From the NCBI RefSeq assembly GCF_000006565.2, contig NC_031467.1, positions 62,001-126,000 of the forward strand: a stretch of 64,000 nucleotides of DNA, in the 5' to 3' direction. The stretch comes from Toxoplasma gondii ME49. Taxonomy: Eukaryota > Apicomplexa > Conoidasida > Eucoccidiorida > Sarcocystidae. Numbering within the stretch: the stretch's first letter is position 1; every line of letters starts with the position of its first letter. The notes under the pieces were generated by a model. The model ran no database searches. It was not told the DNA's origin and saw only the letters and a program-made list of their open reading frames with translations. Position numbers and translations under genes: made by a program. Below are positions 23,601-34,592 of this stretch, piece by piece.

Positions 23601-26344
23601 AAAGACGTCTGCTGTTCTTCGAGGGTTCTTTTCCCCTCAGGTCTGCTGGATGTTTCTCTCCGCCTACGGATGCCGCAATATCCTCAGCCCCATTGAGCAA
23701 CTTGGGATCCTTCTTGCAGGTACGTTTTTGTTCTTTTCTTTCACATTCATGTGTAGATATGTGCGGAAGGCCTGAAACAACGGCTCCTTGCGTATCTCCG
23801 TAGATACGTCCCTATCCACCTACCGGCAATCTCGACGCGTGCATCGTTGTATATGTGTAGAGTGTTTTTTTAATTTTTCTCAGCTTTGTGTCACGACGTA
23901 GATCACCCGGGGGTGAACAATGCCTTCCTTCGAGCGAGTCTCCACCCTCTGTCGATCATGTACAACGACAAGTCTGTTTTGGAGAACCACCACGCGGCGT
24001 TCGCCATCCGAACGTAAGTTCAGTCCATTCCTGTCTCCGGAGTAGTTAAGTGCACCCAAGCGACAGGTAGAAAGTTCAGACAACTTGATCTGAAGACATC
24101 GCTGCAATTCCGGTCAACACAGCCTGTTGCGACTCGTCGACCTGGATTTCTCGCCTCTCCCACACATTGTGTTCCTGCATATTTGCCGACCACTAGTAAA
24201 CCTGAGATAGACGTCAGTTTCAAAGGCTCACGCAGATCTCATGCGTTACTGTCGAGCCTTGGCAGCTGGTAACGACTCTCCCAGAAACACCAGTTCCCTT
24301 CTTTTCAAACGATCGATGGAACTCAACACTTGCACGACGTTGAGAGGTAACATTGGTCCGTATTTGCATCCGTGAGAAACTGTTTGTTGAGATAGACGCT
24401 CACCGGATGCCACAAGTTCTTTTCTTTTCTCAGAATGATGCAGTTGGGCATGTACGGCGCAGGGTCGCGAATCTTTCCGTCGGGCAGTGGCGCTGCGGCG
24501 CCCGCGTCTCCAGACGGGAAATCGGGCTCTTCTGGTTCTCGATTCGAAGGACGCATAGTGCCCTCATTTTCAGAACTGCGAAAGATCGTGATTCAAGCGA
24601 TCTTCTCCACAGACATGGAACTGTTCAGACAGCACCACGACGCTATGAAGCGTCGCGCGCAGATGAAGACGAGTAAGAAGCATTTTTGGGGAGGCTGGCC
24701 AACGGAGGCGAAAAGGGACACAGGCCTGGCGAAAAGACGACCCGCAACAATCTGGAAAACAAAGTTTCTGCTGGACAGTTGTCTGCGGCCGTGACGGCTG
24801 TGTGTGCCGAAGGGTGTAGGAATGGAGGCCTGCCTCAGCGCTGGGGAGGAGAACGGGCGGAGAAAGTATAGGTGGAAAGCGAAAGCGTGTATACTTCTCA
24901 GATGGCTAGGAAACGGCTGGAAACAACGTTTTCTACTCAAAACGGAAGGCAAGGAAGGGTGGAAGGGGACCACGGTGTTTATCTTTACAAGGAAACGAAA
25001 GGAGGAAAACCAGACGTTTGCTTGTGTGTACAAGGGCACGAGAACGCGGAATGAAAAGATCCTTTCCCGGTTTTTCTGTGTATTCAGACGACCGCGAAGA
25101 ACTGGAAGGAGAAGACGACCGGAACTTGTTGGTCACGTGTCTGATCCACTGCGCGGATATCTGCAACCCTGTCATGAGCGAAGGAAGAAACGTTCAGTGG
25201 GCCTCCCTGGTTACTCAAGAATTCAATGCACAAGTCGACCTCGAAAGACGATACGGACTCCCCGTGTCTGTCTTCATGGATGCCCGCACAGAGCTGCAAA
25301 GGTCGGCAAGCGAACGAGGAGTCAAATGATCCACATAAACAGGGACACAGAAGAAGCGTCATAGGCGCAGGTGTACAGATACAAGCATAGAGACAGGTGC
25401 AAGCACGTCCATGTACAGATGGGGCTCTCTTCGTGTATGAAGACATAAAAATACATCAGTGTACAAGTAGGGCCTACTTCAGAATAAAGATGTAAGAGAC
25501 GAGAGATTAAAATACCTGGGTGTACAGATGGGGTTGCTGCCATGTATGCATGGTTGTGTGTACAAGTAAATATGTAATCACGAATTTTTCCGTTTGTGCT
25601 TGAAGGTCATTCGTTATTTACCAGACGAAAATCTCTGTTTCGTGCTCCCGTCGCCTCGTGAGGCTCGCGTGGAGCTCGGATGATCGCCTCTCGCTGCGCC
25701 AGTGCCGCCGCGGCGATGTGTGGTGATGCTGGTGGACGATGGCAGACCAGTTCGGTGTGAGTTCCTGTTCACGCTTTTAGGACGCAGTCCCAGATCGGCT
25801 TTCTATCGTTTGTCGTCCTCGACCAATTTCGCGCCCTCGCCGACCTCATCCCAGAAGTCTCCGAATTGGTCGTTCAAGGCGAAAAAAATCTGGAGATGTG
25901 GCAGAGAGCGCTCGATACTCTTAAGGCAGCGGCGGAGGCCGAAAAGTACGAAGCGAAAGCAAAACGCGACGGTGGACGCTTTCACTCATCGGGGTTCTGG
26001 CTGCGTAGTGCCGGCCGTCAACTAACCTATCTTTACATGCATGCATTTGTGTATTCACATGTATATGTTTTTCTGTATGTGGCTGGGTAGATACGTAGAC
26101 TCCACGTTTTACTCCATCTCTTCAACGATTCATATTTCTGGAAGTGTAGCTGGACGTCTTGACAGAAACGTCGATATGCAGACCCGGAGTGAGACGGTTG
26201 CAGAAATAGGCTCAAAGATGTGTGCGTGGCAGAATTGGCTTTAGTGAGTGTGCACTTCTTGAATGGGTTGGTGTTCCACTTGCAGAGCCGGAGAACGGTA
26301 TGAAGATCTTCCGAGCAATTTTTCGTTCCGACTTAAGGACCTGA
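11769..26344 (+). CDS. GAF-containing 3',5'-cyclic nucleotide phosphodiesterase
   Basis: Hydrolyses cAMP and/or cGMP; specificity cannot be read from the sequence. Exons: 11769-12384, 13088-14188, 14539-15116, 15926-16903, 17301-17434, 17822-17959, 18612-19211, 19678-19876, 20379-20811, 21120-21871, 22695-22907, 23641-23719, 23884-24013, 24434-24672, 25088-25301, 25781-25971, 26286-26344. All are GT-AG and phases close to 2217 aa. A GAF-like module spans about 213-1075 with long insertions. A second GAF (about 1092-1405) has MVVPLLNAQG, GVLLLMNR and FTREDE. The class I catalytic domain (about 1844-2195) has HNFYH at 1904 (acid His 1904, metal His 1908), CHDVDHPGVNN at 1943 (His 1944, Asp 1945), STDM, HCADICNP (metal Asp 2087) and SQIGF (invariant Gln 2139). 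No transmembrane segments are seen, unlike the Plasmodium PDEs. The last exon is the least certain: read-through at 25971 would give a different tail ending at 26090. Confidence 0.9.
17605..17675. repeat. (TA)n-rich microsatellite in a PDE intron
   Basis: An imperfect TA tract interrupted by ATG and CTAC steps. It lies inside the intron between the first two exons of the second GAF module, so it is not translated. Confidence 0.9.
22509..22590. repeat. (TA)n-rich microsatellite in a PDE intron
   Basis: TA repeats with GTATAT periodic interruptions. The tract sits about 100 bp upstream of the acceptor for the first catalytic-domain exon (22695). Confidence 0.9.
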
Positions 26345-29300
26345 AATTCGTGGATATGCGGGGAGTGAAATGCTTTGGCTTCATTCAATGGTGAGCCTCC
26401 TCACAATCGACGTACGACGAGTCGTAAAGCGCTGTCGACCCCTCATGATTTGCACATCTCTGCACTCTGAGGTCTGTAGATAACTGCGGTTTCCCGGCTT
26501 TTAACTGTGTGCGCGTTTTCAGAGGAAGCGGTATGGTGTGGTGTGTAATGCAGGCAGCTCCAATAGGAAACAATCGTGTTTTTCAAAAGCAACACTGGTG
26601 TTGGGGGTAGCACTTACATTTCGACATTCGAAACAAGGTGTGTTGTCAGGCGGGCCAGAAACGCTGTATGCGGTTAATTGCGGACCGCGGTAATTCTTGA
26701 ACCCTACGCTGTACGTAGGGTTCCTACGTCTTTCTTTCAACGGTCTCCTCCTTTTGTTTATTTCCTCATTCTGTCTTTTGTTCTCAGCGAGGAGTTCGAC
26801 GGCTATCGACCGCCCAGCTTGGACGTATAGACGCCAAGGAACGGCGCAAGGTCGGAGCGCGTCAACGAGAAAGAAGAATGGCAGATGGAGAGACAGTGTG
26901 TGAAATAAGGCACTGTGTCCTCTGTTCATATTTGATTTCCTCTTTCGGAGACATGCAGTCAGTGTTTCCCTTGTTATGTACTTCTTAAACGATTCTGTTC
27001 GGTGATTTGCGTTCCGCATTCAGCTCAAAGGCGCAAGGCGCGTTTGATAAGACAAATTATATGGAGATCGATTTCTAAGTGCACATTCCCGTAACTCAGA
27101 AGCTGGAAAAATGCACGTTGATCCTCCGGCAGGAACAGTTGTGAACATTCAGAACTGTCACAAACTGATTCATTCAAATAGGGACTTAACGTGACGGTGT
27201 CCCATGCGCACGCCTAGGCAACGAACGGGCCGACTGAAAGCACGGAAACTCGAGGTCTCAGCACCTGAAAATCCTTTCTTAGTCCGAGCATGAACCACCG
27301 AATTTGGTGTTGGACACCGGGAAAATCGTTTTTTGCGATAATCTCGCCATGGAGCTCAACTGCGGGGGATTTGATGCATCGCGGTACTCCAGCTGGCTTG
27401 CAGGTCGATTAATGAATATCTGGCGATTACACCATCCGGACACGCTGCCGTTTTGAGAGTACTCCACGTCTACAAAGCCACACGATTCCTGAAGTTTGTG
27501 TTAGCTATACACCCGTTGCAACCTACAGACTTTTTGCGCTGGGGTTTTGTGCGTTCAGCCATGAAGCCCAGCATATCATCAAAGTTCGCTACAGCAGAGA
27601 ATTGCTTCGATGGATCTCTCCGTACATAATATCGGCTGGGTGCAGTTACAGTAGAGTTCATTAGCGCATACAAAGCATTTTCTGAAAACGTTCAAGATCC
27701 ACCGTAAGAAGTGCTTTTCAGCTCGGAAAGGCGAACTGCATGAACGTTATGAGGTGAAATAGCCTCCGAGAATGTTCCGCGAATAACCTGGATTGTATGG
27801 CAAGCCTGAATTTGGCATGGGTGGACAAAGGCAAACTCCGTATGCGTGTTCAATACCCGCAACACTTGAAAAAACAGAAGTGACGGATCAATGCCGGTGA
27901 AAGAAGGCGGCGCCGCATAAATGACCGTCTCCGCGAACATGCTACAACTCACAAGGGCAGGTGACGGTATATCCTCTGTACGTGGCATTTCTATCACACA
28001 GTCACAAACTCGACGGGAATCTGGTGTTTCTGGTTTTACTGACTCATACGTGACAATACAAGACTCCTGAACGTTTGCTGTTCGGTACAATTACTGTCAC
28101 CGTTTTTCGCGGCACTATCTTTTCAACTGAAAAGACACCTGCTAGAAAAATGTGTCCGATGCCGTGTGATACTGTGGCACTGTGTTCTGTAGATGAAGCC
28201 TGCTCTGTAGAGGAGCAACTCTGCCTGAAGCTTACAGTCGATTTTCGTTTTGACTGGCACATGCCCGTGCTCCACGATTACGGGACTCTCGTGGGGTTTT
28301 CCGCACTTTCGGGTGAACGCCCCTCTCCTGGGTGTCCCTACTGGGCTAACATCCCTCAGACGGGCAGTGCCCTGGACGAGATCATAGGATCCCTGTGTCC
28401 CTGAAAGAAAAGTCAGAGCAACAATTGAGCTGGATGAGCGCGACTGTTTCTTGGAGAAAATGCTTGGGAGATCCGTCGAGCACGACAGCCTCTGACTTAA
28501 TTTGCCGCGTTCAGTCACAGAGTGCACTGTGGTCGTTATGCGTCAGCAGCTCTATTCTTTGTGTGTGCATCGAAGGGTCGCACAGGATCTTGAAATATTC
28601 CACCGCATTGGGAGGCTCCCACGCTTCATGAGGTTCGTTAGCAGTGTGCTCGAACTGTCGCGTTTTACGGATCACACGGATTCCTAAGGAAAAGGTTGCA
28701 AGGCAGTTTGCATGAAACTAGACTTCATCCCGTACTTCCGACGCACTGTTGAACTGTGTAGCGACGAATCGCTCTGCCGCCTGTTTGTCAATCGATTTGG
28801 CCTCGCAGGAACTGATCAGTGCCTTCATGTGAATCGCCTTGGCTTCCGATTTCCATTGCTGCAGTGACCGAGGCAAGGAGCAGTAGCGTTGGTAAACGCT
28901 TGACTGAAGCAAGTGAAAGCAGTGCGCTTTTAGGAGACAGTCAGTGTCTTGGATTTGTGGCCGGTACAAGACTGTGGACAGCGCAGCGAATGGTCACCTG
29001 CCAGCGTGGGTACGCACGGGGTAGCTTGTGTTCTAACCTGGCAGTCCGTTCTGCTTGCGAAGGTTGTCCGAGGTCCTGGAACCGGAGGTTCAACTGTCGA
29101 ATATCGCAGTGCAACAGCAAACAGTTGGGCAAATTGTGTCAAGCATTTCCTCTCGCGAACCAAGCAGTTGTGGATAAGTTTGTGACACGCGACAGACGTG
29201 TGCACTTCGACTGTGACACTTCCCTTTCTCCCAGAAAACAGGACTCGAAGAGTGGATGATCATACACGTTCTTCCGTACATTTGTGAGCGGACTCATCAC

Positions 29301-30836
29301 ACAGGCCCAAGACTTTGCCCACTCTTTTTGTTCGGGACTGAGCGTTTAGTTGTTGACGACTTCGATTTCGATGTCAGATTACGCATTCATAGAAAGCCCT
29401 CCGTACTTGAGAGCAGGAAATGACATAAAACACACCGGGATGCAAACAGTCCGTGGACGCAAGAAAGCCTTTCCTGGAAAACGAGCGCCATCCGACGCCG
29501 CAAACACACAGTTCGACTTCAACAGATGAGCAACACGTCGACCAGTAGAAGCGTATGTAAGAGCCCCCGCGCATCAAACCCACAAACACTGCTGAGGTCG
29601 AACAATGAGCAGAAGCCTACCCACAATTTACAGCCATCTGTGTAAAACTACCGCCCGGCTTCGAACAGTGGAATCATTCCACAATCAATATCCGCTGCAG
29701 TTCCTGCACGTGCCAGAGACACTCTACGACCTGAGTCTCAATATGTTATGAGCCAACGTTTCCGCGTATTTAACATACTTTGGCACCACGGTTCGTTTGC
29801 AGTCAAAAGCATGTTTTGAGGACGAAGTTCATCACACTGTAGTTATGTAGTTATAGCCTCGATGTGAGCATCGTCCCAACTGATGCTCGTAGAACTCATG
29901 GCAAGATTTTGGGGGCTTGAGGCAATAATTACTCACTTTCTTCAAACCGTCATGGCCACTGAACTGACCTGGCTTCCAAGAAACAGGTGGCTTCGAGCCT
30001 CTGGTGTACATGACATCCTTGTAAAGACGTTCCCGCGCCGTGGTTGCCATTGCAAAACACTGTTACAGAGCCAGAGAAATACACCAACGGAGTTAGCTAA
30101 TGAATTCGCATGAACCTACGTTCGAAAGTTCGATCATGGCTATGGATGCAAGGGACAGAAGGGTCCAGCGAACAAATAGGGAGGCTTCACTGAGCTCGGT
30201 AAGTGACTCAGAGAGTCCAGAAAAAAAACTGGCCCCGTGTGGGGCTGCTGCTGAGATGAGACATTGAGAACGAAGTTCTCCGATGCGGCAGTTCCACTGT
30301 AGGCCTCTGTTACGTCTAACGAGTTCTGGCGTTTGAAAATTCCAATCGAACACGGCAGTATGGAAGACACTGGAGCGGTAGCATAACTGCCGTATTGTTT
30401 TTTCTGGGTGGCTGCAGCCTCTCTACCTCACACTAGATACTCAGTTGCACGACGGTCGCATTGTTTTACTTTCGTAGGTTTGATTTACTGGATACATACT
30501 CTGAAAACAGCATTCGGTCATGCGGCTACGTCAATTATCTGCCACATCGTTCGAGGTGGTGTGATAGAACAGTTGACCAGGCTCCATCCCGGAACTCTTC
30601 GAGTTTAAAGGCGTCTGTGGACAGCAGGGCAAATGGTGGTAAAGCGTGCAGTGCCAGAGATTCGGTTCTGCTCGGTTATTCGTCTATGACGTACTTCACC
30701 CATTTAGCCTAAATGCGTGCACTCCTTCCCTCTGGTCTTCTGCCTTGGGCCGTAAAAGCTTGTGGACCATTCACTTCTGGGGGGAACCCGCGACGAGGCT
30801 TCTGTATCACACGCGAATATAGCAGGGCAGCCGAGT
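26345..30836. other. AT-richer island, left part
   Basis: Base composition shifts to roughly 45% GC in sampled lines, and the pyrimidine-tract and exon texture of the flanks disappears. Only short ORFs occur. A minus-strand frame at 27692-28090 (SCIVTYESVKPETP, then SLLFFQVLRVLNTHTEF, stop) and another at 28718-28969 (AKSIDKQAAERFVATQF, stop) look mildly protein-like, but they have no ATG or clear partners. No transposase, rRNA, tRNA or organellar fragment was recognised. Confidence 0.35.
26700..26722. repeat. Perfect 9-bp inverted repeat (hairpin)
   Basis: AACCCTACG, a 5-nt loop CTGTA, then CGTAGGGTT. It lies about 350 bp beyond the PDE stop codon and could be a structured element near that gene's 3' end; function is unknown. 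Confidence 0.6.
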
Positions 30837-32303
30837 ATGGGGTTGTTTCAGAAACGACGGAAGCATGGCCTCTCCTGTCAGAAGCAGAGTCGTGCTGCAG
30901 CGGGAAGCACTGAGTGTAGTCATCCTCCTTACGGGGGGCCACATCTACCACATCCGACCCGGCCGCCTCCTCACGGTGGGCAGATTCCAGTTGGCAGCCG
31001 AGCACCTTCTAATGACAAGTGTGCGCAATTTGTACACACCGCTTCAGTTCGGCCGACCACGTTGAAAGGCCACGGCAGTTCACCTTCGCGGGGCTGTGGG
31101 TCGAGCCCAAGACCACGGTCGTCGATTCCCAGAGGACACGATTACAACAGCCGTCCACATTCAGGGAATGCCATATTCCCGTTTCATGACTTTGGAAAGC
31201 GCCCGCCTCCAAGTGCACAACAGACCTACTGGGCTTCTCCGCCAGACCCTCGCCTACAACAGATAGGATCGAATGGCATGCGTTCACTCGGAAGTGATAG
31301 ACACCTTTCTTCTTATCGCTGTGGCAAGTCATCTGGACACGCTTCAAGAAGCCACCAGAAATATGGTGATAGGAGGCAGCTGGACCAACAGACGAATCAG
31401 GTTAACAATTCCTCCGCACCGTCTCCGACGGGTTCAAGCTGGGCTCGATCACCCATGCCTTCCAGCACTAAACGGAATTCTTCCTTGCAAGCGCCTTCGT
31501 ATGCAAGGGGGAGACCAGAGTCACCTGTCTCATTCGCCCGATCGGTGGAAAAGCGGAGCAATGCACCTCGCCACAGTTATCCCAGCAGAGGAAGTGCCAG
31601 ACTGCATTCTCAGGTTCCCTTACGCAAACTATCGAATCACACTCATCACGTCACAGCACCTCCGACACGCAAGAGGTATAGTGATTCAAACAACTTTCCG
31701 GTTCTTGTCACACCGATGGAACAACGAGATGACTCCAACGCTAGACCCGAGTCTACTCCGGATGATGGAGTCGCAACTATTCCCAGCTGGCGCCGATTCA
31801 CCGACTGCTGTGAGGCTGGTAGCTTCGACTCTGGCCCATCATATGCAGACGATCAAGAAAGGAACCAAATGCACCTACACATTTATCAGCCTCTGAAACC
31901 TACAGTGTTCAGTGAGTCAAACCCTCAACCAGCGCATTCCGCGCTTGCCACGCAGCAGTATTTCAATATCTTTGTTCCTCCAGCTGTGGAGAGGTATATG
32001 CCAGGAGGATTAGCCGGATCAGACACTGTACTTGCTTCGCGCGCGTTTCAGCAGACGGACTACGATTCTTTAGTGAACGCCCTTGTGCAGGAAAATATAT
32101 ACTACCAACAGTTGCTGGCGGAGCAGCAAGAGCAGTTGTACGCAACGGCGTCGTATCAAGCCATTCATTGCTCTCCGTTTTGGAGTGGGCCGGAACATAA
32201 CTGGCAAAGCGGGTCAACGTACGGCAACTATTTTTATTCGCCGGGCGCCTTCTGGCAGGTCGATCAACAGGACTTTTTTCAGAATGAGGAATGGGCTTAC
32301 TAA
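30837..32303 (+). CDS. Hypothetical Ser/Pro/Gln-rich protein in the AT-rich island
   Basis: A single open frame of 488 codons from ATG 30837; the frame is open back to a TAA at 30753. It is the only long ORF within about 8 kb. It is rich in Ser, Pro, His, Arg and Gln. The N-terminal two thirds look disordered, with repeated SRPHS/RGSS-like dipeptides. The C-terminal third has a short amphipathic helix, LVNALVQENIYYQQLLAEQQ, and then an aromatic tail rich in Tyr, Phe, Trp and Asn. No known domain was recognised. Codon use follows the AT-richer surroundings rather than the neighbouring genes. It could be a lineage- or stage-specific gene, an exon of a larger gene, or a chance ORF; its length in this composition makes chance less likely. 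Confidence 0.45.
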   Translation: MGLFQKRRKHGLSCQKQSRAAAGSTECSHPPYGGPHLPHPTRPPPHGGQIPVGSRAPSNDKCAQFVHTASVRPTTLKGHGSSPSRGCGSSPRPRSSIPRGHDYNSRPHSGNAIFPFHDFGKRPPPSAQQTYWASPPDPRLQQIGSNGMRSLGSDRHLSSYRCGKSSGHASRSHQKYGDRRQLDQQTNQVNNSSAPSPTGSSWARSPMPSSTKRNSSLQAPSYARGRPESPVSFARSVEKRSNAPRHSYPSRGSARLHSQVPLRKLSNHTHHVTAPPTRKRYSDSNNFPVLVTPMEQRDDSNARPESTPDDGVATIPSWRRFTDCCEAGSFDSGPSYADDQERNQMHLHIYQPLKPTVFSESNPQPAHSALATQQYFNIFVPPAVERYMPGGLAGSDTVLASRAFQQTDYDSLVNALVQENIYYQQLLAEQQEQLYATASYQAIHCSPFWSGPEHNWQSGSTYGNYFYSPGAFWQVDQQDFFQNEEWAY

Positions 32304-34592
32304 GCTTGTCCCGACATTGCTAGGTGCTGTAACTGGTTCCCGCAAACGATGTGACTTCAAATGAAGCATTCCTACTGCTCAGCTACCGCAAGGTAGGCGC
32401 AATTATAGACGTTGAAAAACGCGGTACCACAACGAGTTGTGGGCACCACATCACATTCTTTGCATGTTTCGGTAGTACCAATGTCGTTATTTCGCTAATG
32501 AGTGAGCCTTGCAGGGTGGTGGTTATTCTGTCTGTGGATCGTCTCAGGAGCACTTCGACTTAAGGATGAAGTTTGAGGTCGAGAACAATGGCGTTGGCGA
32601 TGCAACACCTAAAACCTAGTAGCGCTGTGCATTACATGTCGGACGCTACCTACGCCAACTGAAGGCAGTTCAAACACACGCTGCAGAGTGCACCAACTTC
32701 ACTGAATCTCATTTAGACTAGTGTATGAGTATCACCTGCCAAATTCAAATTCCTTCTCGTTTCATGACTCCATATCGTTAACTTTCAAAGGCAATGGGGA
32801 ATCGGGTATTTTTCGCGCCTGATGAGTAGTGCTCGTAACTGTGATGCTGCTCATTATTAGGTCATCGTTTCTCAAGCATACTTCTCTAGTCCATCATTAC
32901 CGCAGCATTGTCTTCGGTGGGGTTTGCCGTACTCGATCAGTAGTGCCAAATATGGCCCTTCGGAGCGTGCAGCACTCATCCGACTGAAGAAAAACTTTTC
33001 CTGTTGTTTTGCATAACCCGCTTTGACAACTAAAAAGTTGATTCTTCAAAAGAAGTGCCATGGGTATATGGAGTATGTCGGCACGGTCTATCTACTCTCA
33101 TTTCGCAACACGACTATACGCCCCTGCGCTGTCGCAAAAATGGAACGCGTCAACGTGCACACCCTCTCGTAAACTTTACCCATTCATTTCACTCCCTCCT
33201 TCACCCTTTTATTTCAGAAATATATCCCGTATCGTTGATCCATTTAGTCCAGAAAAGTTTTTAAATTTCGTCAAAGCGGTTCGAACCAAAAAATATGAGG
33301 GAAGCACCAGACTCGTTCCCAGTAGAACCGAACCGCCACTTGATTGGCGTTTTTTTAATAGACTACTGCCGCCCTGTAGTTGAGTTAAAATTTTCCCAGC
33401 AGTTCACTGATCTGAGCAAAGGTCTTTCTTACGGATTCACCTGTTGGTGACATAACACAACGAGTATAATACGGAGTCAAGTCTGCGCATCTCTCTTTCC
33501 AGACAGTAATGCATTTTCTATTAACTCCATTAGGATTCATCAGCCTTGTCGTAACAAGTTTCATTCTGTGGTTTGACGATACTCTGGTCACCTTGAGATC
33601 TATTACATTTTCTGCCGGGCCGTGTGCCAATCCATAATCAGACTTTGAACCGCGTAGTTTTTCGTCTTTCTTCTAACACTCTCGGGGTTGGTGAGGCACC
33701 ACTTGTTTTGTAGAACGGAGCAGAGAGTCCATTTTCGATGGAATTATCCGGCCAAAACAATGTAGTTTGGACATCAGGGAAGGTTTCGTCTTCTCGTTCC
33801 AGATACACATCGTGCAAATCGCTGAGGCTCTAACGCGCTAGGGACGTCGTCTCCAGTTCGATTAGTTCATTTTCCCCCGCCTTAAAACCATAACAACTGC
33901 AAATTATCCAGCTACTCACTTCCGCTGCACCAGGTGTGCGTCGAGTGGAAACAATCGATAATTGAACAATAGGTGGCTCAATCAAGTCATGGTCGAAGCC
34001 AGTGAATAACGACGACGAACAATACTTGGTTAATCGTTTGTAGAAGGGACTAAAGGCAGAGCTTTGCACACTTATTCGCCAACTGTTAACAATGAGGGGT
34101 TGACTACCTGAGTACTGGTCAGGAGACTACCCAAATGACAGTCCAGCCAAATCGTTTAAAGTTTAAGCGTACCGGTGGCTACAAGTGTGATCGAAAAACG
34201 GCATCATAAACTTTTTTTCCGCAGCCTGGGAAGGTGCCGCGCAGGAAAGACCAGACACGAGACATCTGTCGATAAGATGCACGCATCCGACGTGTTTTCT
34301 TGCTCTCTTGGCGAATTTTGCTTCTAACGGCAGAGCGTAGAATCATGGCAATGACCAGTACGACTCTCGCTTTCGCACTGGCACAGCGAAATACCGCACT
34401 TTTCTTGTTACTGCGGATACGGCAGCACGACCCAACATGTTAGAGTACGGGAACATTCACCCAAAGTTCGCATTTACCCCAGTGCACATTTTTTGACCCC
34501 GGCATTTGAAGAAAAAAAAGGCTGCCTTTTCCGTCTGCGCTTTGAGGATATTGTTTCCGTGTCTCTTAAAACTCTAGAGCAAGAAGGCGACA
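32304..34592. other. AT-richer island, right part
   Basis: Frequent stops in all frames and no splice-flanked coding segment that I could support. It may contain the 3' UTR of the upstream ORF and the promoter and 5' UTR of the serine-rich gene that starts at 34593. Confidence 0.35.

Noticed and set aside
27692..28090. Minus-strand ORF in the AT-rich island as a coding gene
   Set aside because: No ATG start and no clear exon partners; no cysteine pattern or motif of a known parasite surface family.
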